Source: an uncultured Woeseiaceae bacterium (lineage in GTDB: Bacteria; Pseudomonadota; Gammaproteobacteria; Woeseiales; Woeseiaceae). Taken from it: 5,199 nt of DNA. Location: positions 1-5,199 of the forward strand of contig CAMYMP010000318.1 of the NCBI GenBank assembly GCA_947259435.1. Direction: 5' to 3'. Positions 1 to 5,199 of the stretch are shown here, piece after piece. Position 1 is the stretch's first letter. Each line of letters opens with the position of its first letter. A model generated the notes under the pieces. That model was given only the letters and a program-made list of their open reading frames with translations, did no database searches and was not told where the DNA came from. Position numbers and translations under genes: made by a program.

Positions 1-55
1 CTTGCTGCGGTATGTTTCATTGGACTATTGTGCATGAGCGCGACAAACAATGGCC

Positions 56-63
56 AGAGAAGA
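56..63 (+). promoter_or_regulatory. Probable ribosome-binding site for the first gene
   Basis: A purine run AGAGAAGA ends six bases before the ATG at 70. No comparable purine run precedes the in-frame TTG at 28 or the ATG at 34. This is the main reason for choosing 70 as the start. The match to the anti-Shine-Dalgarno sequence is partial (AGAAG-like rather than AGGAGG). Confidence 0.4.
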
Positions 64-69
64 TTGCCG

Positions 70-1761
70 ATGAAGCAACACGGAGCAAGCCGAAGCCAGA
101 TTAAGCACCTCGCCAGCATCAGGCGGCGTTTCGATCCGGCGTCCGCCAGCGAAAAACTGGACCTGGTCAGGCATCTTCAATCCACTCATGTTTCCTCGGT
201 AAACGACCTCAGGAAGTACCACGACGCCTTGTGCTTCATTCGTGCGTTTCCCGACTCGGAAGAATTGTTTGACGCAGCCGAAGAGTCACTGCTTGCGTTC
301 GAAAAACGCGTCAATCGGCTCAATAAGACTGCCCGCACAGGGCTCTGGGATACGGGTATCGGCGGCACAACGGTGCATTATCCGTTCTCTTTTGAAGTTG
401 CCAGTTGGCTTGCCAAGAATGCTCCGGGCGAGGTTTCGATCGACTGGCAAGACGTCGACAGCGACACGACCCGGCTCGATGAACTGCTGATGCAGCTATT
501 GCTTCCTGTTGAGACCGATTTTTTCGACAGCGGCGCCGTTACGAGCCAGGAGTGGATGGACATTGTCGCGGCGAAAGCCGAAGGCACGGACTTCGATTGG
601 CTGTTCGCACAACTGCGCACATTGCGGTCCTTACCTGTCTTGCCGCAACTTCATGAGTCCGCCAACTTGCCACTCGCGTGGTCCCTGCATGACTCGAAGT
701 TCTCGAAGTCAAGAAATGTCTTTCCTGTGCGAGACGTGGTCCCTCGAACTCGCGGCCTGCGCAAGGCCGGGCGAAACACGAAGTCTGAGATACAACGACC
801 GTTATCGTCGATGCCGAAACTGTCCGTCGGTGCAGGCCGGATGCTGATAGACGTGGCGATGGCATCACTCGCGGCGCGGCATCGCGAGACCTTTCATTTC
901 AACCATGCCAACCCGCACGAAGTGTTTCTCGCGAACGTCGGCAGAGGTGTGTCAATTGCCGTGTTCGGATTGCGTGAGCTTTTTCGGTATCCGCTGGAAT
1001 GCACGATGGGGTTCCTGATTCTGTCCAACGGGGTGCCTATCGGCTACGGCGGCTCGAGTATCTTTTTTCGACAGGCCAACACCGGCGTCAATATTTTCGA
1101 CGAATACCGGGGCAGCGAAGCGGCATTTCTCTGGTTGCAGGTCATGCGCGTCTACCATCACCTGGTTGGATGTACGCGTTTCATTGCGAATCCTTTTCAG
1201 TTCGGCGCTGAAAACGACGAGGCGCTCAAGAGCGGTGCTTACTGGTTTTATTATCGACTCGGGTTTCGATCCGTGTCTCCGACAATCCGCAAGTTGGCAG
1301 TGGCCGAGTACAAGAAGATGCGACGAAACAGAAGTTATCGTTGCGGCATTGACACGCTTCGGCGCCTTGCATCCTGCGACATGCACCTGACATTGCCTGC
1401 CGCGCGCGCCACAGAGTTCTTCGATGAAGAGGGTTTCGAAACGGCATCCATGTTGGCAACTCACGAACTCGGCGATGCAAGTGGTGGCACTCGCGCCGAA
1501 GCTGAATCCAATATCGTAAAGCGCGTGTCAAAAGCGCTCGGTATTCGCAACCTCACAACGTGGTCGAGATCGGAACAATATGCGTTTCGTCAGCTGGCAC
1601 CGATCCTGGCAGCGACCGAGCTCTCATCCTGGCCGATAGAGGAAAAGAGACTGGCCAGGAAACTCCTGCGCGCGAAAGGCGGCCCGCTGGAAAGCCGGTA
1701 TGCACGCTTCCTCGGCCAGAACGACTTCCTGTTTTCGAAATTGCGGGCGGCCTGCCGATGA
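70..1761 (+). CDS. Uncharacterised protein with a GNAT-like C-terminal half
   Basis: I do not recognise this gene as a named family. From the ATG at 70 it encodes 563 residues. The frame is open to the left window edge, with alternative starts at 34 (ATG) and 28 (TTG), so the start is uncertain; 70 is preferred for its purine-rich upstream sequence. The N-terminal ~270 residues look mostly helical and charged, with no signal peptide or membrane segment. Residues ~311-399 resemble an acetyltransferase (GNAT) fold: a hydrophobic strand ending in a GYG turn (about 325-327), a strand with NIFDEYRGS followed by a long helix, then an Asn-rich loop and AYWFYYRLGFR (390-400), which recalls the closing 'Y-x-x-x-GF' element of GNAT enzymes. 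The Q/R-x-x-G-x-G/A acetyl-CoA loop is not clear, so catalytic activity is unproven. The tail (~400-563) is helical and basic. It lies 73 bases upstream of the aldolase remnant on the same strand, with no evident functional link. Confidence 0.7.
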   Translation: MKQHGASRSQIKHLASIRRRFDPASASEKLDLVRHLQSTHVSSVNDLRKYHDALCFIRAFPDSEELFDAAEESLLAFEKRVNRLNKTARTGLWDTGIGGTTVHYPFSFEVASWLAKNAPGEVSIDWQDVDSDTTRLDELLMQLLLPVETDFFDSGAVTSQEWMDIVAAKAEGTDFDWLFAQLRTLRSLPVLPQLHESANLPLAWSLHDSKFSKSRNVFPVRDVVPRTRGLRKAGRNTKSEIQRPLSSMPKLSVGAGRMLIDVAMASLAARHRETFHFNHANPHEVFLANVGRGVSIAVFGLRELFRYPLECTMGFLILSNGVPIGYGGSSIFFRQANTGVNIFDEYRGSEAAFLWLQVMRVYHHLVGCTRFIANPFQFGAENDEALKSGAYWFYYRLGFRSVSPTIRKLAVAEYKKMRRNRSYRCGIDTLRRLASCDMHLTLPAARATEFFDEEGFETASMLATHELGDASGGTRAEAESNIVKRVSKALGIRNLTTWSRSEQYAFRQLAPILAATELSSWPIEEKRLARKLLRAKGGPLESRYARFLGQNDFLFSKLRAACR

Positions 1762-1782
1762 GATTGCGCGGCCCGCTTGCTG

Positions 1783-1788
1783 TACAAT
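1783..1788 (+). promoter_or_regulatory. Possible -10 box upstream of the aldolase gene
   Basis: TACAAT differs from the sigma-70 -10 consensus at one base and lies in the 73-base gap between the first gene and the aldolase, about 47 bases before the GTG start. No convincing -35 hexamer sits 16-18 bases upstream, so the promoter is tentative. A run of six T (1800-1805) follows, but there is no GC-rich hairpin directly before it, so it is not called a terminator. Confidence 0.3.
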
Positions 1789-1824
1789 CCGGATCTCCAT
1801 TTTTTCGCCATCCCTTAAACTATC

Positions 1825-1829
1825 GAGAG
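1825..1829 (+). promoter_or_regulatory. Ribosome-binding site favouring the second GTG of the aldolase
   Basis: GAGAG ends five bases before the GTG at 1835. The alternative in-frame GTG at 1829 would overlap this motif. The product starting at 1835 also matches the usual length of the aldolase N-terminus (the [10 protein letters not shown] motif begins about residue 17). Confidence 0.4.
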
Positions 1830-1834
1830 TGACC

Positions 1835-2631
1835 GTGAACAACTATAAGAAACAACTGGAAAAAGTAAGCGCAGCCCCCGGATTTATCGCCGCCCTGGAC
1901 CAGAGTGGCGGCAGCACGCCAGCCCGTCTTTTGGTGGTGATCGCATCCTTGGCGCTATTCTGTTCGAAAACACGATGGATCGCGAGATCGAAGGTCAGCC
2001 GACCGCATCGTATCTCTGGAACGTAAAAAACGTCGTACCTTTTTTGAAGGTCGACAAGGGGCTGGCTGCCGAGGAAAACGGCGCCCAGATCATGAAGCCG
2101 ATGCCGAACCTGCCAGACCTGCTGAAGAAAGCCAAGGCCAACGGCGTTTTCGGCACCAAGATGCGCTCGGTCATCAAGCATGCCAACCCGGCCGGAGTAA
2201 AAGCCGTCGTCGATCAGCAGTTCGAGATCGGCAAGCAGATCGTTGCCGCGGGTCTCGTGCCGATTATCGAGCCCGAAGTTGACATCCACTGCCCGGACAA
2301 AGCCAAAGCGGAAGATCTGCTGCACGCTGAAATCATGAAACAGCTGAACAGCCTCGGTAAAGACGAGCTCGTCATGCTGAAGCTGACGCTGCCGGAAAAA
2401 GTGAACCTCTATGCCGACTGCATCGCGCATCCGAACGTCGTTCGCGTGGTTGCCCTGTCGGGCGGCTATTCGCGGGACGAAGCCAACGAGCGCCTGTCAC
2501 GCAACAACGGCATGGTTGCGAGCTTCTCTCGTGCCCTGTCAGAAGGCCTTACTGCGCAGCAAAGTGAAGCCGAGTTTGACGCAATGCTCGACGCGTCGAT
2601 CGGCGCGATCGCGAAAGCGTCCGCGACCTGA
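1835..2631 (+). pseudogene. fda: Class I fructose-1,6-bisphosphate aldolase, broken by an internal deletion and frameshift
   Basis: The intact enzyme cleaves fructose 1,6-bisphosphate to dihydroxyacetone phosphate and glyceraldehyde 3-phosphate (and the reverse) in the cytoplasm, by a Schiff-base mechanism. The first 29 codons (1835-1921) give the conserved [13 protein letters not shown], with the active-site Asp at 1898. The match then moves to the frame beginning at 1921: [22 protein letters not shown], continuing to the stop at 2631. Between them the conserved ~32-residue helix of this family (KALKEYG... to ...MRTRVVT in S. aureus, as I recall it) is absent. The pieces sum to 29+236 residues; adding 32 restores the usual ~296, implying a loss of about 97 bases. 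Downstream catalytic positions survive: Lys 2047 (FLKVDKG), Lys 2158 and Arg 2164 (GTKMRS), Glu 2269 (IIEPEV), Schiff-base Lys 2380 (VMLKLT), and LSGGYSR near 2458. Translation from 1835 would end after 63 residues at 2026; a restart at ATG 1975 would lack the Asp. Recent decay or an assembly error both fit. Confidence 0.88.
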
Positions 2632-2647
2632 CCAAGACTGAGCCGTT

Positions 2648-2694
2648 CCGGCGTGTTGTATCAGCGCTCCAGAATTCGGAGCACGACACGCCGG
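2648..2694. repeat. Nested inverted repeat at the convergent gene ends
   Basis: A perfect 9-base inverted repeat (CCGGCGTGT at 2648-2656, ACACGCCGG at 2686-2694) encloses a second 5-base one (GCTCC at 2666-2670, GGAGC at 2678-2682) around a GAATTC palindrome. It covers the stop codon and last codons of the minus-strand envelope gene and starts 16 bases after the aldolase stop. It could act as a two-way transcription terminator, but neither side is followed by a clear T-tract, so that role is inference. Confidence 0.4.
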
Positions 2695-5199
2695 TTCTGT
2701 TCCCGTCCTTCTGCTGTTTCGTTATCGGCGATCGGATTGCTTTCGCCGTAGCCGCGCCACGTCAGCTGATTCGCATCGACGCCGTGGTTGATTAAGTAGT
2801 CGCGCACCGTTTTCGCACGTCGCTCCGACAAACCGCGGTTGTAGTTCGCGTCGCCCCGACTGTCGGTATAACCGGCGACTTCAGTCAGAAGACTCGGGTT
2901 GCGAATCAACGTATCTGCCGCGTCGTTCAGGCTGCGTTCGGCGCCGGGCCGCAGACGGTCCGAGTTTGTTTCAAATCGCACATCGGGCAGTCTGATTTCA
3001 GCCTGAACCTCACAGCCACGACCGTCGACCGCCACACCAAGCGCCGTACCCGGGCACTGGTCTCGCTCATTCAGCACTCCATCGCCGTCCGTGTCCGGGT
3101 CGGGCATCGGTTTGGGTGGCGGCGCGGGTTCCGGCTCGGGCGCAGGTTCTGGCGCGGGCGGCGCAACATAGGGTCGGGAATCCGGCTTGGGACCAAATAA
3201 CAGGCCCACCGAAACGCCCGCGTACCAGGCGTCGCGATCGTAAAAATCAACGTCGCCGCGCAGGAACCACGGGCTCCTCCCGAAGTCGTAGCGCAGCCCG
3301 GCCCCGAATGCGATCTGCACCGACGTCTGCTCTTCGAACGGCACCGGACCGCCTTTGGCACTATTGCTGATGGAGGACAGCCCGATCTTCGCGAACGGTT
3401 TGAGGTCTTCTTCCACGCGCCACTGATAGCCTGCCATCAGCGATGGAACCTTGTAAGTGATCGCTGCATTCGGATACAGGGCAGCTATCGCGGGATTCCG
3501 ATTGGTGATACCGGCCTCGCCAAGGTCCGCGTACTTCAGTTCAGCAAACCAGTGTGGTGAGAACTGCTTGCCAATGAACAGGTGCCAACCGGCATCGTGA
3601 TTCTCGCTCGTATCGTGGAAGAAGTTCTGCGCCTCTTTGTCTGGCGATACATACGAATAGCCGAGGCCCAGGCCACCGTACCAGCAGGCCGCAAAACCGG
3701 CATCATCCCGTTCGGGATCGCTACCGCCGTAGTAATACTCGCCGTTTCCGGGTTCAGTGTAGTGTCCGCACAATGAATCGGCACTCGCGTCGTCAATCAT
3801 TACCAAATTGAGACTCATACCGGCAATGACCGCCATCGCTGCGGCGCTTGTCCTTGCACGCCGTATTACGATGACCGCTGCCAAAGCAAGCAGCAGCAGC
3901 CATCCCACGCTACCCGAACCCGAGACGGCTGTCTCGAGAACCCCGTCAACGTCGATGTAGTCAGGAACGCCATCGTTATCTCTGTCATCGGTGCCCTCAA
4001 TTGCATCGTCGAGACCGTCATTATCACTGTCCGTATCGATGTAATCCGGCATGCCATCACCATCGGTATCGACCGGAGTGTTGGGATCCGGTCCGGCCTC
4101 GGTGGAATCCGGAATGCCGTCGTTGTCACTGTCCGTGTCCTGGAAGTTCGGCAAACCATCGCCGTCCGTGTCGGTCGTGCCTTCGGTGTCATCGAAAATG
4201 CCATCGCGGTCCGAGTCAGGCGCAGTACCGAAGCCATCCAGCTGGTCCACGACATCGGCAATACCATCACCATCGGTATCGGTGATGTCATCGACAACAC
4301 CATCACCATCGGAATCTTCTGCCGCAAACGTCGTGCCGACGATGTCGTTGACGCCGTCATTGTTGCTGTCGACCTCGCGCCAGTCACCAATACCATCGAC
4401 ATCACTGTCCGTCGGCGTCGTGAGCGTGCCCTCGTTGAGAGCCAGCGAGTCAATGATGCCATTGCCGTCGGCATCAATGCCGCCCGCCTCGGTAACATCG
4501 AGCAACGAATCATTGTCACTGTCGAGGTCGCGGTAGTCGGGCACCGCATCCAGATCGGTATTGGTCGGGCTGACGGCATCATCGACACCATCGCCGTTGC
4601 CGTCCGTCCCCAGCGTCACATCGACATCGTAGACATCGTTGATCTGATCACCATCGCCATCCGCCAGCACGTCGAGATCTGCTTCCACCGTATCCGGTAT
4701 GCCGTCGTTGTCGGCATCAATATCGAGATAGTCCCGATCACCGTCGCCGTCGGTATCACGCGGCGCGATTGCGTCATCGACGCCATCGTTGTCCATGTCG
4801 CTGCCGAGCGTTATGTCGACGTCGTATCCGTCATCGATGTTATCGTCGTCGCTATCAACACCAATCGCGATATCGTCTTCGACCGTGTCCGGAATACCGT
4901 CATCATCGCTGTCGCGATCGCGATAATCAGCGAAGCCGTCAGTATCGGTGTCACCCGAGCCTTCGATACCGTCCGGAATACCGTCGTTATCGGAATCCCC
5001 GTCAACGAAATCAGGCGTGCCATCGTTGTCAGAGTCGATCGGCATGTCGGGCGTCGGTCCGGCTTCGATCGCATCGGGAATGCCGTCGTTGTCGGAATCC
5101 GTATCGAGGCCGTCGTTGATGCCATCGTTATCAGCATCAGTGTTCTCGGTACCGTCGGGAATACCATCACCGTCCGTGTCGGCATCGTTCGGGTCCGTT
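2661..5199 (-). CDS. TSP3-repeat / mid-protein anchor / OmpA-family outer-membrane fusion protein (5' end outside window)
   Basis: The frame is open to the right edge, so the N-terminus, including any signal peptide, is missing; the ATG at 5045 is only an internal Met. The 845 visible residues, in order: 1-418, Asp-rich thrombospondin type 3-like calcium-binding units; 425-433, VSGSGSVGW, then a hydrophobic helix (434-445) and RRAR; 455-473, a second hydrophobic stretch ending in ASA, a likely signal peptidase I site; 474 on, mature OmpA part with two Cys (477, 505); ~507-668, alternating aromatic/glycine strands of an 8-stranded-type barrel; 670-699, Pro/Glu linker; 700-729, a DTDGDG unit and a Cys pair (DQC...GRGC), as in OprF/OmpA relatives; ~734-845, OmpA peptidoglycan-binding domain with Asp779 (GYTDSRGD) and Arg794 (LSERRA). 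Their 15-residue spacing equals E. coli OmpA Asp271/Arg286. Inferred role: a porin-like anchor tying outer membrane to cell wall, carrying or releasing a surface array. It converges with the aldolase remnant. Confidence 0.88.
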   Translation of the reverse strand, partial: TDPNDADTDGDGIPDGTENTDADNDGINDGLDTDSDNDGIPDAIEAGPTPDMPIDSDNDGTPDFVDGDSDNDGIPDGIEGSGDTDTDGFADYRDRDSDDDGIPDTVEDDIAIGVDSDDDNIDDGYDVDITLGSDMDNDGVDDAIAPRDTDGDGDRDYLDIDADNDGIPDTVEADLDVLADGDGDQINDVYDVDVTLGTDGNGDGVDDAVSPTNTDLDAVPDYRDLDSDNDSLLDVTEAGGIDADGNGIIDSLALNEGTLTTPTDSDVDGIGDWREVDSNNDGVNDIVGTTFAAEDSDGDGVVDDITDTDGDGIADVVDQLDGFGTAPDSDRDGIFDDTEGTTDTDGDGLPNFQDTDSDNDGIPDSTEAGPDPNTPVDTDGDGMPDYIDTDSDNDGLDDAIEGTDDRDNDGVPDYIDVDGVLETAVSGSGSVGWLLLLALAAVIVIRRARTSAAAMAVIAGMSLNLVMIDDASADSLCGHYTEPGNGEYYYGGSDPERDDAGFAACWYGGLGLGYSYVSPDKEAQNFFHDTSENHDAGWHLFIGKQFSPHWFAELKYADLGEAGITNRNPAIAALYPNAAITYKVPSLMAGYQWRVEEDLKPFAKIGLSSISNSAKGGPVPFEEQTSVQIAFGAGLRYDFGRSPWFLRGDVDFYDRDAWYAGVSVGLLFGPKPDSRPYVAPPAPEPAPEPEPAPPPKPMPDPDTDGDGVLNERDQCPGTALGVAVDGRGCEVQAEIRLPDVRFETNSDRLRPGAERSLNDAADTLIRNPSLLTEVAGYTDSRGDANYNRGLSERRAKTVRDYLINHGVDANQLTWRGYGESNPIADNETAEGREQNRRVVLRILER
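3777..3926 (-). other. Mid-protein sorting-signal / signal-peptide hairpin
   Basis: On the minus strand this encodes VSGSGSVGW, a run of 12 apolar residues (LLLLALAAVIVI), RRAR, a short TSA turn, a second apolar stretch (AAMAVIAGMSLNLVMI) and DDASA before Asp474. The first half has the layout of a GlyGly-CTERM tail: Gly/Ser motif, hydrophobic helix, Arg cluster. Such tails normally end a protein and are processed by rhombosortase, as shown for Vibrio VesB. The second half has the layout of a Sec signal peptide, with RRAR as its positive end and AxA before the cleavage point. Predicted topology: array outside, RRAR in the cytoplasm, barrel outside. Cleavage at either site is inference. Confidence 0.65.
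3945..4118 (-). repeat. 58-residue compound TSP3 unit, C-terminal copy
   Basis: This is the partner of the block at 4911-5084. It starts GIPDSTEAGP, ends YIDVD, and is the last part of the array before the short spacer and the VSGSGSVGW motif. The two copies are separated by about 790 bases of other repeat units, so this is a dispersed duplication rather than a tandem one. Confidence 0.7.
4509..4898 (-). repeat. Tandem 65-residue higher-order repeat within the TSP3 array
   Basis: Two adjacent blocks of exactly 65 residues (195 bases each) align without a gap: 4704-4898 and 4509-4703. Both start GIPDTVE, contain YDVD-(I/V)-TLG at the same place, then GVDDA, and end with a DND triplet. By hand count 38 of 65 residues are identical. 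The insert TVE...YDVDxTLG occurs only in these two blocks, so they come from one duplication of a compound unit. Confidence 0.8.
4911..5084 (-). repeat. 58-residue compound TSP3 unit, N-terminal copy
   Basis: This block starts GIPDAIEAGP and ends YRDRD. It aligns without gaps to the block at 3945-4118, with 35 of 58 residues identical by hand count. Shared landmarks are EAGPxP, PxDxDxDGxPD, DxDSDNDG and IEG. It lies directly N-terminal of the 65-residue tandem blocks. Confidence 0.7.

Larger units (their letters stand above)
3945..5199 (-). repeat. Array of at least 26 TSP3-like Asp-rich calcium-binding units
   Basis: About 418 visible residues consist of units of the type DxDxDGIPDxxE and DSDNDGxxDxxD, spaced roughly 11-23 residues apart. 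I count 26 such units before the hydrophobic helix, and the array continues beyond the window. Thrombospondin type 3 repeats bind Ca2+ through the alternating Asp side chains and form stiff rods in secreted and surface proteins. This stretch has no Cys, unlike the unit in the linker at 3012-3101. Several units are degenerate (for example NTDLDAVPD), as expected in an old array. Confidence 0.9.

Noticed and set aside
952..1464. Minus-strand open frame of 170 codons opposite the first gene
   Set aside because: It lies wholly inside the longer plus-strand gene, has no start signal that I can see, and shows no motif.
1743..1776. GCGGGC / GCCCGC inverted repeat followed by a T-run at 1800-1805 as a terminator for the first gene
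   Set aside because: The arms are only six bases with a 22-base loop, and the T-run starts more than 20 bases after the right arm, so it does not fit an intrinsic terminator.
1843..2430. Minus-strand open frame of 195 codons opposite the aldolase
   Set aside because: The plus strand here encodes a clearly conserved aldolase; the antisense frame resembles nothing and mirrors its codon pattern.
3834..3836. Internal ATG before MAVIAGMS as a separate start for the OmpA part
   Set aside because: No ribosome-binding site lies at a useful distance, and starting here would remove the Arg cluster that a signal peptide needs. A continuous reading frame explains it better, though internal initiation is not fully excluded.
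4051..4536. Long plus-strand open frame (161 codons) opposite the TSP3 array, Ser/Pro-rich
   Set aside because: It is the antisense shadow of Asp-rich repeat codons (GAC/GAT read backwards give GTC/ATC and, out of frame, Ser/Pro). It has no ribosome-binding site and no recognisable protein.
5043..5045. ATG at 5045 as the start of the minus-strand envelope gene
   Set aside because: The same TSP3 repeats continue in frame upstream to the window edge, there is no signal peptide after this Met, and the 58-residue repeat unit begins before it.
4001..5199. Regularly spaced short DNA repeats suggesting a CRISPR-like or minisatellite array
   Set aside because: The repeats follow codon positions of an acidic protein repeat, are imperfect and irregularly spaced, and lie in a continuous coding frame.

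Overview
The window looks like a chromosomal segment of a Gram-negative proteobacterium. Base composition is moderately GC-rich. The minus-strand gene encodes an OmpA-type outer-membrane barrel with a peptidoglycan-binding domain, which needs a diderm envelope. A free-living gammaproteobacterium is my best guess from the overall style of the genes; nothing in the window fixes the taxon.

Layout. (1) About 70-1761, plus strand: a 563-residue protein of unknown function with a GNAT-like stretch in its second half. (2) 1835-2631, plus strand: a class I fructose-1,6-bisphosphate aldolase gene (S. aureus FdaA type) that is broken. Two highly conserved pieces lie in different frames, and about 32 codons plus one base are missing between them, so I call it a pseudogene or an assembly fault. 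(3) 2661-5199, minus strand and running off the right edge: one very long envelope protein. It has an Asp-rich array of at least 26 thrombospondin type 3-like calcium-binding units, then a hydrophobic hairpin, an OmpA-like beta-barrel, a Pro/Glu linker, one more type 3-like unit and an OmpA peptidoglycan-binding domain ending at 2664.

The aldolase and the envelope gene converge with only 29 bases between their stop codons, and a nested inverted repeat sits over that junction. The 73-base gap before the aldolase holds a possible -10 box, a T-run and a ribosome-binding site. No RNA gene, insertion sequence or CRISPR array is visible.

The most interesting item is the middle of the envelope gene. 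What looks like a C-terminal sorting signal (Gly/Ser motif, Trp, hydrophobic helix, Arg cluster, as in GlyGly-CTERM proteins) is followed in frame by what looks like a Sec signal peptide ending in Ala-Ser-Ala. The gene therefore reads like two exported proteins joined head to tail, and it may be cut in the middle into a surface calcium-binding array and a separate OmpA porin-like protein. The three genes show no obvious functional link.
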